Origin: JAQWRV01 sp045564915
Lineage (GTDB): Bacteria > Pseudomonadota > Alphaproteobacteria > Rhodospirillales > Rhodospirillaceae
Length of the DNA stretch: 64,000 nt
Reading direction: 5' to 3'
NCBI GenBank assembly: GCA_045564915.1
Contig: JBJLGL010000002.1
Coordinates: 1-64,000 of the forward strand
A program made the translations under genes and the position numbers. The notes under the pieces were generated by a model. The model searched no databases. It worked only from the letters and a program-made list of their open reading frames with translations, and was not told the DNA's origin. Positions 43,664 through 52,726 of the stretch are shown one piece after another (within the stretch, counting starts at the first letter, position 1; each line of letters starts with the position of its first letter).

Positions 43664-44365
43664 ATGGATCATCGCAATATCCGCGGCAAGATTCTTTATA
43701 TCGGTGGCGACAATCAAGAACGAGGGCGAGAATGGTTCTCAATGACATTTCATGAAGATGGTCAACGTACGCTCAGGGCTCATTGCGAAATTGATGATAC
43801 AGAGGTATTGCGTGAGACCGTCTATACGATGGATGATCAGTGGCAACCTCTTGACTGCTTTAATCGCCTCCATGTCGCACGAAAGTTTCTCGGAACTGGT
43901 TGGGTTAGAGCCTATGAGCATGAAGCGGAATGTGAAGTATTGAATACGACTCTTGGCAGAGTCTCGCAAAAAGTTCAGTTGAGCGGCCGAGCTAAGAGCT
44001 TGACGGTTCATCCGCTAACGTGTGACGTCTTTCACTGCGCTGGTTTTGATCATAGTAAGGAAGAAAACCCTCAGACACTTGAGAATGTACTATCAACATC
44101 GCCATTGCCTAATGGTGCAAGCGGACCTTTCCTAAGTGTTGGAACTGTTACCGTGATGTATGATGGACTCGAGGAAATCACTGTTCCCGCTGGTACATTT
44201 GAAGTTGATCACTACCACTTTGTTCTAGAGCCACAGCCCGATGGAACACCGCGGCGGGAAGATGTCTGGTGCATCCCAAATGATTACACCTTCGTCAAGG
44301 TAACAGTAACTGGCTTTCTTAAGGAGTCCAGATACGAACTGGTCGAATATGATACCGAATATTAG
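43664..44365 (+). CDS. Uncharacterised family protein A, cytoplasmic, paired with the next gene
   Basis: 233 aa from the ATG at 43664 with GGGGG 8 nt upstream; an upstream TTG at 43640 adds 8 residues. No signal or membrane segment. Strand-rich. It shares with the next gene, over the whole length, HRNIRGKI, EWFSMTFHEDGQRTLRAHCEI, SLTVHPLTCDVFHC, EEITVPAGTFEVDHYHF and a closing REDVWC...RYELVEY. Also a divergent paralogue of the exported 37138 protein. It begins the transcript 43664-45693. I do not recognise an experimentally characterised family; a DUF3108-like beta barrel that binds a hydrophobic ligand is one reading. Confidence 0.7.
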   Translation: MDHRNIRGKILYIGGDNQERGREWFSMTFHEDGQRTLRAHCEIDDTEVLRETVYTMDDQWQPLDCFNRLHVARKFLGTGWVRAYEHEAECEVLNTTLGRVSQKVQLSGRAKSLTVHPLTCDVFHCAGFDHSKEENPQTLENVLSTSPLPNGASGPFLSVGTVTVMYDGLEEITVPAGTFEVDHYHFVLEPQPDGTPRREDVWCIPNDYTFVKVTVTGFLKESRYELVEYDTEY

Positions 44366-44374
44366 GGGATTGAC

Positions 44375-45076
44375 ATGAATCATCGTAATGTCCGCGGCAA
44401 GATTGCTTACATATTTGATCCGGATGGGGAGCGACGTGACTTTGGCCGTGAATGGTGGTCTGTCACATTCCATGAAGATGGCCAACGGACCCTTAGGGCG
44501 CATTGTGAAATAGAAGCTGGTGTAGTAGCGGACCGGTCTGTCATACGAGAGACTGTATACACGACTGACAATAAATACCGCCCCGTAGACTGTTTTGTTC
44601 GGCTACATGAGAGTGGTTCATTTATGGGTAGTGGCTGGTTTCGTTTCATGGATGGTTGGGCAGAGTGTGAGGCTATGAATGTTACCTCTGGTCGCATCAG
44701 CCAGAAGATGATGATAGAACCTCTGAGTTTTGGTGCCCATCCGGTTTCTTGTGATGTACTCCATTGCGCGCGGTTTGACCATAATACTAATCATAAAATA
44801 CAGCCGTGCAGAAACGTTCTAATGTCCTCGCGAGAGCATGATGGTTGCTCAGGACCGAACCTCTGCACTACGGACTTTGATCTAGAATACTTGGGCCGCG
44901 AAGAGATTACGGTGCCTGCTGGAACTTTTGAGACGGACCACTACAGGTTTCTGCTCGATTACCACCCTACGGAAGATGTCTGGTGCACGCCTGACGGCCT
45001 CTTATTTGTTAAGATTACTGTTGGAGGCTATATGAACGCGCATTTTGATCTAGTTGAATATGAAGAGGAATATTGA
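44375..45076 (+). CDS. Uncharacterised family protein B, cytoplasmic, tandem paralogue
   Basis: 233 aa, the same length as the preceding gene and collinear with it: HRNVRGKIAYI, REWWSVTFHEDGQRTLRAHCEIE, FMGSGWFRFMDG, SFGAHPVSCDVLHCARF, EEITVPAGTFETDHYRF and EDVWCTPDG. AGGGGAT ribosome site 5 nt after the previous stop region. A local tandem duplication with clear conservation of the HEDGQRTLRAHCEI block and the VPAGTFExDHYxF block, which mark the likely functional core. Followed directly by the sulfotransferase gene. Confidence 0.7.
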   Translation: MNHRNVRGKIAYIFDPDGERRDFGREWWSVTFHEDGQRTLRAHCEIEAGVVADRSVIRETVYTTDNKYRPVDCFVRLHESGSFMGSGWFRFMDGWAECEAMNVTSGRISQKMMIEPLSFGAHPVSCDVLHCARFDHNTNHKIQPCRNVLMSSREHDGCSGPNLCTTDFDLEYLGREEITVPAGTFETDHYRFLLDYHPTEDVWCTPDGLLFVKITVGGYMNAHFDLVEYEEEY

Positions 45077-45078
45077 GA

Positions 45079-45693
45079 TTGCGCATTATTGGCGCGGGCT
45101 TTGGCCGTACAGGCACAAATTCGATGAAATTAGCACTGGAGCACCTTGGCTATGGGCCCTGCTACCATATGAAAGAGGTGTTTGAACATCCTGAAAGCAT
45201 CCCGTTATGGCATAAAGCTGCTTTTGGAGATGGTGTCGAATGGGATGATATACTTGCAGACTATGAATCTGGCGTTGATTGGCCTCTGAGCCATTTCTGG
45301 GAAACTCTTTCCCAGCGTTATTCAGACGCCAAGGTTCTACTGACCATCAGGCCGGCTAGTGAATGGTACACGAGTATGAGTAATACGATCTTTAGCCATA
45401 TAGCTGGCCATCAACCTGGCAACGAAATGCAGAAAATGTGGAAGGAAATGGTGGATAAGATTGTGCGTTCGGATACATTCGATAACCGAACAATGGACCG
45501 TGCTTATTGTGAAGCAGTCTTTGATGGACATACTGCCCATGTGAAAGATACGGTTTCCGCCGATAGGCTGATTGTGTATGAGGTTGGAAGTGGGTGGGAA
45601 CCATTATGTGAGGCTCTTGGTGTTGCTGTTCCCGAGGGCCCATTTCCCAAAACTAATACAACAAAAGACTTTCAGGATCAGATAAAGGAATAG
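45079..45693 (+). CDS. Sulfotransferase-family protein (Sulfotransfer_4-like)
   Basis: 204 aa from the TTG at 45079: GAGGAA at 45065-45070 sits 8 nt before it, and the resulting RIIGAGFGRTGTNS is the usual beginning. The 5'-phosphosulfate loop is GFGRTGTNSMKLAL, the 3'-phosphate region is KVLLTIRPASEWYTS and a WPLSHFWETL segment follows. The family is widely found as NAD-dependent-epimerase-type annotations, with unknown acceptors. It overlaps the end of paralogue B, so it is translationally linked to the two orphan-family genes. It is one of three sulfotransferase-like genes in this window. Confidence 0.85.
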   Translation: MRIIGAGFGRTGTNSMKLALEHLGYGPCYHMKEVFEHPESIPLWHKAAFGDGVEWDDILADYESGVDWPLSHFWETLSQRYSDAKVLLTIRPASEWYTSMSNTIFSHIAGHQPGNEMQKMWKEMVDKIVRSDTFDNRTMDRAYCEAVFDGHTAHVKDTVSADRLIVYEVGSGWEPLCEALGVAVPEGPFPKTNTTKDFQDQIKE

Positions 45694-45723
45694 GCCATCC
45701 GGGAAAAGGCTTAAACACAAGGC

Positions 45724-47043
45724 TTAGTCGATAAGCTCGATGCCGTCCTGTCCAGATGCCATTTGCAATACACGGTGTGGATACGGGATTTCGATACCGT
45801 TCTTCTCCAGCATATCCCAAAGTTCTAATAAAACCTGACCTTTTACATTGGTAACACCACTCTCAGGATCATTTATCCAAAATCGTAGGGAGAAGTTTAG
45901 CGAACTATCTCCAAACTCAGTGAGGTGGCAGATAGGAGCAGGGTCTTTGACAACGCGTTCAGGTTTTAGAGCACATTCAGCTGCTAGTTCTCGCACTTCG
46001 CGCGGATTACAGTCGTATGTTACCCCGAACTTAATTTCCATCCTGACCTCACGGTCAGAATGCGACCAGTTGATTACTTGGTTGGTAACGAAATCATCGT
46101 TAGGTATGAGTAACTCTTTATTATCTCTAGTTGTAACACCCACATAGCGGGCACTCATTTGTTTCACCCAGCCAAATGTATCTCCCACTTCGATTACATC
46201 ACCTGGCTTAATTGACTTGTCGAGCAAAAGTATAATGCCGCTAATTAAGTTGGAAACCTGCTTTTGAAGCCCGATACCGATTCCGACACCAACGGCGCCT
46301 GAAAAGACGGCGAGGGCAGCAAAATTTATCCCTACGCTAGAAAGTGCTACCATCACCGCCACTACGACCATAACTAACCGAATAGTTTTGCCGACAAGGA
46401 CACGTGCTCGCGGTGTAATCTCTGAGACCTGCGCAAGGCGCTGCTCTATCATTTTGCTTAAAGTAAGGGCCGCCCATGTCAGTACGGCGAGAAGTAAAGC
46501 ACCATTGACAAGAGTGAGGAGTGTCAAGCGAGTCTGACCAATTGGAATACTAACAGAATCCAAAACGTTGACCGTGGGTCCCAGTAGACCAACAATATTG
46601 AGGGCGGCTATCGTCCATGCCAGGGTGGCGACCAGACGCGATAAGAAAGCATTAGCAATTACTGATGAGGTCAGTCGAATAAGTATCCATGCTGACATAA
46701 GGCTCGCAATGATTTCAAGAATACCGCTATCAATAGCCCCATCAACCTGACCGATGATACCTGTTGCGAACCACAGTGTTATCAAGAATATGACAGAAAA
46801 TAATTGATCGGATAGCGCCGTGAGGACTCTTCTCAGTGGCGATAATAGGCGCAACAAACTTATTCTATTCGTTAACCGTGGTTTGATCTGCTTTTCTAGA
46901 GGGTAGGCGACAAGGGCGGTTACGATTAGAATCGCTATCTGCACCATAGAACCAAAAGATAGGACTGTCTGCTCGATCCACATTATTATATCTGTGGCAA
47001 TTGGCTGCCAAGTTTCGAGCTTAAGAAGTGTATCTAATCTCAT
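45724..47043 (-). CDS. MscS-family mechanosensitive ion channel
   Basis: 439 aa with about five membrane helices, ending in the pore helix MVALSSVGINFAALAVFSGAVGVGIGIGLQKQVSNLISGIILL. The Gly/Ala-rich pore line matches MscS TM3. The beta domain follows (KPGDVIEVGDTFGWVKQMSARYVGVTTRDNKELLIPNDDF), then the cytoplasmic alpha/beta cage. Two or three extra N-terminal helices resemble YbdG/MscK-like channels. Osmotic release valve of the inner membrane. Confidence 0.93.
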   Translation of the reverse strand: MRLDTLLKLETWQPIATDIIMWIEQTVLSFGSMVQIAILIVTALVAYPLEKQIKPRLTNRISLLRLLSPLRRVLTALSDQLFSVIFLITLWFATGIIGQVDGAIDSGILEIIASLMSAWILIRLTSSVIANAFLSRLVATLAWTIAALNIVGLLGPTVNVLDSVSIPIGQTRLTLLTLVNGALLLAVLTWAALTLSKMIEQRLAQVSEITPRARVLVGKTIRLVMVVVAVMVALSSVGINFAALAVFSGAVGVGIGIGLQKQVSNLISGIILLLDKSIKPGDVIEVGDTFGWVKQMSARYVGVTTRDNKELLIPNDDFVTNQVINWSHSDREVRMEIKFGVTYDCNPREVRELAAECALKPERVVKDPAPICHLTEFGDSSLNFSLRFWINDPESGVTNVKGQVLLELWDMLEKNGIEIPYPHRVLQMASGQDGIELID

Positions 47044-47262
47044 ATCTGTATCGTGTCATTCTTTTACCAATACGTCGACATCGCATGCATGGGTTATTCT
47101 ATAAATTCTTGGGCCATCTAAGACGATATCGCTAAGCGATGCTTTAGCAACTTGGGTGTTAGTAGACAGTTCGTAACTTTAGGCTATCGAATTCTTACAG
47201 CATGACCAGGCCTTTCGTGCTTGATGATGAAGAATTATATTGGCTCTATTTGGTGAAAGATT

Positions 47263-47961
47263 CTAGGTCAGCACTCCTTTGAATAGGTTTAGAGTCCGGC
47301 CGTGTGCAAGCTCAGTTGCTTCCTTATCATAATGGGTAGGGTCTGTATCACGAGCAAAACCATGGTCACAGTTGGCGTAGGTGTGGACTGTTACCATTTC
47401 ATGCCCTTCTAATGCTGCCCTAACTTCGTCCGATGCCTCTTTGGGAACAAAACTATCTTCATCTGCGACATGAATAAGTGTTGGTGCCTTTATGTTACTT
47501 GCTTCGTTTAATAAACCCTCGATGCCAACACCATAATAGGCCGCACTTGCATTTGTATCGGTGCGGGTAGCACTCAGATAAGTCAACAGTCCACCCAGGC
47601 AGAATCCAGTGACACCAACCCTACCATTACAACCCTCACGGCTGCGCAAATCCGTAATCGTTGACTGAATGTCTTCTATACCTTTGTCAACGTCAAATTT
47701 ACCATATAGGTCAAGACCAGTATTAAAATTCTCTTCGATAGTCGGATCAAGTTGGACACCAGGCTGAATGGGCCAAAATAGATCTGGTGCAATAGCCATG
47801 TAGCCTTGCTTGGCAAACATGTCGCAAACATCACGGAGCCATCCATTCACGCCAAATATCTCTTGGACAACGACAACACCAGGACCGCCTCCCTCGGGAC
47901 CGGATAGGTAGGCCATAAAGTCGCCGTGTTTGCCATTAACTTTTACTTCATAAGAACTCAT
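47263..47961 (-). CDS. Dienelactone hydrolase-family protein
   Basis: 232 aa alpha/beta hydrolase. The DLH elbow VTGFCLGG has Cys121 as nucleophile, the acid is in HVADEDSFVP and the His is in NCDHGFARD. The conserved EIFGVNG (Glu34) near the N-terminus stabilises the Cys in true DLHs. Hydrolyses dienelactones in chloro-aromatic or muconate pathways, and relatives serve other cyclic esters. It lies 97 nt after the GntR regulator of the UbiD operon on the same strand, so it may be a late gene of that catabolic set. Confidence 0.88.
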   Translation of the reverse strand: MSSYEVKVNGKHGDFMAYLSGPEGGGPGVVVVQEIFGVNGWLRDVCDMFAKQGYMAIAPDLFWPIQPGVQLDPTIEENFNTGLDLYGKFDVDKGIEDIQSTITDLRSREGCNGRVGVTGFCLGGLLTYLSATRTDTNASAAYYGVGIEGLLNEASNIKAPTLIHVADEDSFVPKEASDEVRAALEGHEMVTVHTYANCDHGFARDTDPTHYDKEATELAHGRTLNLFKGVLT

Positions 47962-48057
47962 GGTACATGCTCCCTGTAATAGAGTGTTGTTCTGCTTAGA
48001 GCAGTTTTAAAAGGAATCGGCATCTATTGCTAGAAGAAGTATAAGCGGTACTTTTGC

Positions 48058-48843
48058 CTAAGTAAGGTGCCAGCCGCTTTGTTGACCGATAGTTTCGTGA
48101 GAAAGGGTGGTCTTAATGGCATAGCGATCTGCTCGGTAAAGAGCCGTTAGCCACTCTACGGGATTATCTGCATCGTCAAAAACCAAGCGAGTTAACTTGA
48201 GAAGAGGGGACCCCACTTCTATCCCAAGTTGGACAGCTATGGCTGGCTCAGCTAGCGTCGCTGTAACATCTTGATTAGCGTGTCCAACAGAGACTCCGGC
48301 CTCGATCAGGCGCACGAGCATTGGTTGTTTCTCGGTCTCCAACTGGAGTTTTTTGGCAACATTTTCTGGCACATAAGTAATTATGACAGAAAGGGGCTCC
48401 CCTTTTGACAGTCTAATCTGGCTTGATTTTAGAACAAGATCGCCAAATCTAATGGAAAGCCTGTCTGCGATGTCCGAATTTGCCCCTATTTTTTCGCTAG
48501 CAATATGTTGTACTTCTGTCAGCTCTCCTATGGCTTGAACATTTTGTACCAAATCATCAAGTGCGTTCTGTGTAAGTGGATTATTCTCATTCTCCGAGAC
48601 AAAGGTTCCCTTGCCTCGTTGTCGCACGATTACACCGCTGTTAGCTAGCTCTCGCATGGCTCGTCTGACAGTGATTCGTGATACGGCAAATTCTTCACAG
48701 AGAGAAGTCTCGGAGGGTAGGACTGAACCCACAGGGTAAAGACCAGATCGTATATACTCTCTGAGAATCAAATAAACCTGGTGGTACAGAGGGACCGCGA
48801 GACTTTCATCGATTGATTGCTTATTGCTACCTAATTTATTCAT
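48058..48843 (-). CDS. GntR/HutC-family transcriptional regulator with UTRA domain
   Basis: 261 aa from the ATG at 48843, which overlaps the TGA of the SDR gene (ATGA). The N-terminal winged helix is VPLYHQVYLILREYIRSGLYPVGSVLPSETSLCEEFAVSRITVRRAMREL, textbook GntR. The UTRA ligand domain (residues 95-255) ends in NPVEWLTALYRADRYAI. It closes an operon beginning with ubiD and is translated with it, so it very likely controls that operon in response to the pathway's substrate or intermediate. Confidence 0.93.
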   Translation of the reverse strand: MNKLGSNKQSIDESLAVPLYHQVYLILREYIRSGLYPVGSVLPSETSLCEEFAVSRITVRRAMRELANSGVIVRQRGKGTFVSENENNPLTQNALDDLVQNVQAIGELTEVQHIASEKIGANSDIADRLSIRFGDLVLKSSQIRLSKGEPLSVIITYVPENVAKKLQLETEKQPMLVRLIEAGVSVGHANQDVTATLAEPAIAVQLGIEVGSPLLKLTRLVFDDADNPVEWLTALYRADRYAIKTTLSHETIGQQSGWHLT

Positions 48844-49586
48844 GCGTCCAAGACTAATCCTGATGAAATGTTTGTATTTGTACCAGTCATAGATTTCGCA
48901 TGTGATGAACACAGAAAAAGGACGGCACCGGCACATTCGTCAGGTGTGGCATAGTGACCAAGGGGTAGAATATCCTTCAGGTTTTCATGCTCCTCATCTG
49001 AGAGGCGTTCAAGCATCGGTGTATCCACAGGGCCAGGCGACAGAACATGAAGACGCAGGCCATCTGGCGCCCATTCCTTGGCGCAATAGCGCGTCAAGTT
49101 TACCAATGCTGCTTTTGATGAGGCGTAAGCAGCACCAGATAAATGACTACCGCCGTTATACCCGTTAGAAGAACCGCATAGGACAGCTACACCCCCAGGT
49201 TTAGTTAGGTTTGTATAGGCATGCTTAAGCAGTAAGAAAGACGATGTCAGATTTGTTGTGATCACTTTATTCCAATCATCAAGCGACATTGTATCCAGCC
49301 TGCCCTTTCCCACCATTCCTGCCATATGAATTAGATAATCAATGCGGCCAAAACGATCCATGCAATCCTGAATAGCTCGCGCAATGGCATCTTCATCAGT
49401 TACGTCTAATGTTAATGGAAGTACATGGTCATGATTGAAGGGAACAGCACGCCGGCCTGTGGCCGCCACTTTTGCACCCGCTTCCAACATCATCCGTACA
49501 ACAGACTGTCCAATACCGCCGGTAGCACCAGTTACAAAGGCTACTCGACCAGTGGCATCAAGCAGGGTAGGGGCTGCAGGTTTCAC
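48840..49586 (-). CDS. SDR-family oxidoreductase in the UbiD operon
   Basis: 248 aa from a GTG at 49586 that overlaps the upstream TGA (GTGA). Cofactor motif FVTGATGGIG near 17-26, LTLDVTD, MAGMVG replacing NNAG, and the catalytic YASSK (Tyr154, Lys158) with Ser upstream in LCGSSNGY. A classical NAD(P)-dependent alcohol/ketone dehydrogenase, cytoplasmic. Overlapping on both sides with the diiron-like and GntR genes, so it is part of the tight operon. Confidence 0.9.
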   Translation of the reverse strand: MKPAAPTLLDATGRVAFVTGATGGIGQSVVRMMLEAGAKVAATGRRAVPFNHDHVLPLTLDVTDEDAIARAIQDCMDRFGRIDYLIHMAGMVGKGRLDTMSLDDWNKVITTNLTSSFLLLKHAYTNLTKPGGVAVLCGSSNGYNGGSHLSGAAYASSKAALVNLTRYCAKEWAPDGLRLHVLSPGPVDTPMLERLSDEEHENLKDILPLGHYATPDECAGAVLFLCSSHAKSMTGTNTNISSGLVLDA

Positions 49587-50299
49587 TCTGCAGCCTGTGG
49601 CCAATCTTGCACAAAAGCACCATACATTCCATCAAGCATGCGCCAGCGCATTTCAGTGGATGCGCGGACGCATGCTATAGCTTTTTGTTGGAGTTCGTCC
49701 GTTGTTGCGTATTGAGATGTGATCTCTAGACCCACATCAGCATGCTCTACATCTCCAACAATATGGACATGGAAGAATTCCATATCATCATCAGTTAGAC
49801 CCATTTTTTTCATCGCCGTAACATATGCGGGATAGAGTGTTGGCAGCTGACCTTCTAATGCCACCATGATCCCAGCCGCACCCTCAGCAAGATGGCGTAC
49901 ATTGACGAGCTCCCAGATCCATGACCGCATTGCGCGGGTAGATGGGAGGATTTTACCGCGCAGTTCGGCTTCTATGAAATCTTCTCGTGTCATGCCACAA
50001 GCTAAGCCGAACTTTATTAAGAGCTCTGGGTGCCGCTTTTCAGGTGTATCTGGCATTTCTTCACCGAGTAGATTCTCCAGCATATGTTGACGTGCTTCTA
50101 GGTCATCTAAGCGACAGAAGAACTGGGCAAATTGTTGCGGTATTTGATCTATATAATAATAATGCTGGACGGCATATTCACCGATTTGCTTCAGACTTAG
50201 GCCACCTTCAGACCAGATCTTACTGAACGGATGACCCCCAGAGTGGACCGGTGCACGTGCACCTTCCAAAGCGCTAAAGAATTCCTTTTCATTCATCAT
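49583..50299 (-). CDS. Haem-oxygenase-like diiron oxidase candidate (PqqC/CADD/TenA fold)
   Basis: 238 aa, all helical. Segments EYAVQHYYYIDQIPQQFAQFF, LENLLGEEM, LPTLYPAY and FFHVHIVGDVEHADVGLE are typical of the PqqC/TenA fold. Metal ligands can be assigned in the pattern of haem-oxygenase-like diiron oxidases (HDOs, for example CADD and UndA): Glu81 (or Glu80) and His90, Glu149, then His179-x3-Asp183-x2-His186. TenA and PqqC lack this full set. GGAGAATAATT ribosome site. It is translated together with the SDR and GntR genes and follows the aldehyde dehydrogenase gene by 55 nt, so a redox step in the UbiD-linked catabolic route is likely. Substrate unknown. Confidence 0.8.
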   Translation of the reverse strand: MMNEKEFFSALEGARAPVHSGGHPFSKIWSEGGLSLKQIGEYAVQHYYYIDQIPQQFAQFFCRLDDLEARQHMLENLLGEEMPDTPEKRHPELLIKFGLACGMTREDFIEAELRGKILPSTRAMRSWIWELVNVRHLAEGAAGIMVALEGQLPTLYPAYVTAMKKMGLTDDDMEFFHVHIVGDVEHADVGLEITSQYATTDELQQKAIACVRASTEMRWRMLDGMYGAFVQDWPQAAE

Positions 50300-50354
50300 A
50301 ATTATTCTCCTTCATAAATGTTTTTGTCAGGTATCAATGTATTCTTTGAATCTC

Positions 50355-51875
50355 TCAGTCGTTGGCGCCCCATTTAGCTAAGGGAAAGTTCTCTGTTGGA
50401 ATCGTTGTGGTTTTTTCTTCTGTGAAGAACTGCAGGCAGTCCTTGGCGCTATCGCGGCCAATGCCAGATTTCTTATAACCACCAAAGGGTGCCCGCAGTT
50501 CACGCGTCATAGGGGTGTTAACCCAAATAGTCCCGGCCTGTAGTTCTTGCGAAGCTTTCATAACTGTGGGTAGGTGCTCGGACCAGATATACCCCACTAG
50601 GCCAAAACTAGAATCGTTAGCTATGGCTATAGCTTCATCAATATCATCGTAGGTCAAGAATGTTGCAAAGGGCCCAAAAATTTCTTCCTGACAAACCCTT
50701 GTATTATTAGACTTTGCTAGGACTGCCGTCGGTTCCAAGTAAAGACCTTCATCATGGCGGCTATCACGCTTGCCACCCGTCAGCACCTCCGCACCGTCTT
50801 GTTTGGCAATATCAACGAAACTAAGAACACGGTCCATATGCGCTTTGTAGCAGATGGGTCCAATTTCAGTCATATTATCCATTGGATCCCCAACTTTTAT
50901 TCTCTTAGACCTATTAACAAATTTTTCGATAAATTCGTTAGCAATTGAGCGTTGCACTAAAATACGTGAACCGGCAAGACACTGCTGACCATTGTTTGAA
51001 TAAATACCGAGAATAGCTCCATCTAAGGCCCGGTCCAGATCCGCACTTGATGTAATAATATTGGCCGACTTACCACCTAATTCCAGTGCGACGGGTTTAA
51101 GACCTTCACCAGATCTTGCAGCAATTATTGATCCGGTTTGAGTGCCACCCGTGAAGGAAACAACATCTACTTCTGGATGGGCTACCAAAGCGTCACCCGT
51201 AATATGACCACGTCCATTGACTAGGTTGACAACACCTTTAGGAATATCTGTCTCATGGATGAGCTCGACGACGCGGCGCAGTGATAGCGGTGTGAACTCG
51301 CTAGGTTTGAGAACGCACGTATTACCGAAAGCAATACACGATGCAATTTTCATAGAGCACAATGCTAGGGGAGCATTCCATGGGCCGATTAAGGCCCCAA
51401 CACCTATAGGCTCGCGTGTAACAAAAGAGAGATAGGGCTTAGTCTGGGTATATGTTTCACCAGTAGCCTGGCTTGCAACTTCGGCAAAAAACTCAAAATT
51501 CCAGCCTGTGCGGACAACATGAAAGCCCTTCACATAATTCATCGCCAGTCCAGCATTTAGACTCTCTAAATAAGCCAATTCATCGGCATTATTGAGAAGT
51601 ACTTCTTGAATTTGAAGCATGATTTTCTTGCGTTCGTCTACATGCATATGCCGCCAGGGGCCATTTTCGAATGCAGCGCGGGCCGTACAGACAGCCGTGT
51701 CAACTTCTTCGGCTGATGCTTCACGGAGATTAGAAATCTTCTGTTCGGTAATGGGGCTGATGACTGGAATATCCTCACCAGAACCTGTTGGAGGTACAGA
51801 TTTACCATCTATGAAGCTGGTGCAATGTTCATTCACTGGAAATTTCTTCATCATTGCTTGTGTTGCAGATTCCAT
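50355..51875 (-). CDS. NAD(P)-dependent aldehyde dehydrogenase
   Basis: 506 aa, normal ALDH length. GAGGAAG site 6 nt before the ATG. The catalytic residues are Glu265 in ALELGGKS and Cys299 in NNGQQCLAG. The cofactor loop reads FTGGTQTGSIIA and GPWNAPL. C-terminal FGGYKKSGIGRD is as in HpaE/BetB-like semialdehyde dehydrogenases. In the operon it would oxidise an aldehyde produced by the flanking SDRs or the diiron enzyme, or generate the acid that the UbiD enzyme decarboxylates. Confidence 0.92.
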   Translation of the reverse strand: MESATQAMMKKFPVNEHCTSFIDGKSVPPTGSGEDIPVISPITEQKISNLREASAEEVDTAVCTARAAFENGPWRHMHVDERKKIMLQIQEVLLNNADELAYLESLNAGLAMNYVKGFHVVRTGWNFEFFAEVASQATGETYTQTKPYLSFVTREPIGVGALIGPWNAPLALCSMKIASCIAFGNTCVLKPSEFTPLSLRRVVELIHETDIPKGVVNLVNGRGHITGDALVAHPEVDVVSFTGGTQTGSIIAARSGEGLKPVALELGGKSANIITSSADLDRALDGAILGIYSNNGQQCLAGSRILVQRSIANEFIEKFVNRSKRIKVGDPMDNMTEIGPICYKAHMDRVLSFVDIAKQDGAEVLTGGKRDSRHDEGLYLEPTAVLAKSNNTRVCQEEIFGPFATFLTYDDIDEAIAIANDSSFGLVGYIWSEHLPTVMKASQELQAGTIWVNTPMTRELRAPFGGYKKSGIGRDSAKDCLQFFTEEKTTTIPTENFPLAKWGAND

Positions 51876-51920
51876 TCTTAGCTTCCTCGATGCATTACTA
51901 CTGCTATACGTCTATTTGTG

Positions 51921-52718
51921 TCATGGCATGAAACCGCCACCATTTATGTGAATCACTTGCCCGTTAATAAAGCGTGCCGCATCACCCGCTAGAAAGAGTA
52001 TGGGGCCAACAACATCTTCAACGGTAGCAAGACGTTGTAGTGGTATGTCTTGAATGTAGTGGTCTATGTCAATATTAGCGGTTTTATCTGGGTCTTCGCC
52101 ACCACGACTGGTGCCGCCTCTCAAAAATGCTGTATCCACGGCACCGGGCGCAATGACATTAACGCGAATTTTTGGTGCACATTCCTGGGCTAGAGACTTC
52201 GATAATGCGATCACTCCAGCCTTTGCAGCGCCGTAAGGTGAGGTGCCGGGCATTCCTTTATAGGCTAGGCCTGAAGCTGTGTTGATTATGACTCCGTAGT
52301 TTTCACCAAAAATAGGTAGGGCTGCCCGAGCGCATAAAAAGGCCGAGCGTAAATTACCGTTAATTACATCAGACCAGGATTCTGACGATGTTGCTGCAAC
52401 AGGTGCGAAGGCGTTTGTATAGCCGCACAGATTAACCAGAACATCGAGACTTCCCCAGGCTTTACGAAGCTTGGCGAAAGCATCAGTTACAGAGTGTTCG
52501 TCATTAGCATCAATGGTAACACATAAGCATTCTTTTGGAGGCGGGTAATTCTCTAATGACTCGCTAAGATCGAGTACAGCGACAGTAAGGTCTATGTCGC
52601 GCGCTGCAGTTACCAGGGCGCGACCGATGCCTCCGCATCCACCAACAACCGCCATACGGGTTCCTGCAGTGGGCCCAAGGCGTGTGAAGTTTAGGGTTGG
52701 GGGGGATACTATTGCCAT
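51921..52718 (-). CDS. SDR-family oxidoreductase in the UbiD operon
   Basis: 265 aa. N-terminal extension of about 20 residues, then the cofactor motif VVGGCGGIG (24-32), DVLVNLCGY in place of NNAG, and the catalytic Tyr162/Lys166 of YGAAK with Ser147-149 (NTASG). C-terminal GQVIHINGGG is typical. Closest to 3-oxoacyl reductase-like SDRs. 8 nt downstream of the zinc-ribbon gene, so the ribosome can pass on directly. Confidence 0.9.
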   Translation of the reverse strand: MAIVSPPTLNFTRLGPTAGTRMAVVGGCGGIGRALVTAARDIDLTVAVLDLSESLENYPPPKECLCVTIDANDEHSVTDAFAKLRKAWGSLDVLVNLCGYTNAFAPVAATSSESWSDVINGNLRSAFLCARAALPIFGENYGVIINTASGLAYKGMPGTSPYGAAKAGVIALSKSLAQECAPKIRVNVIAPGAVDTAFLRGGTSRGGEDPDKTANIDIDHYIQDIPLQRLATVEDVVGPILFLAGDAARFINGQVIHINGGGFMP

Positions 52719-52726
52719 ATCTATTC

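Noticed and set aside
47128..47140. ATCGC-TAA-GCGAT palindrome in the gap between MscS and DLH genes
   Set aside because: Only 5-bp arms and no adjacent regulator or start site; chance is likely.
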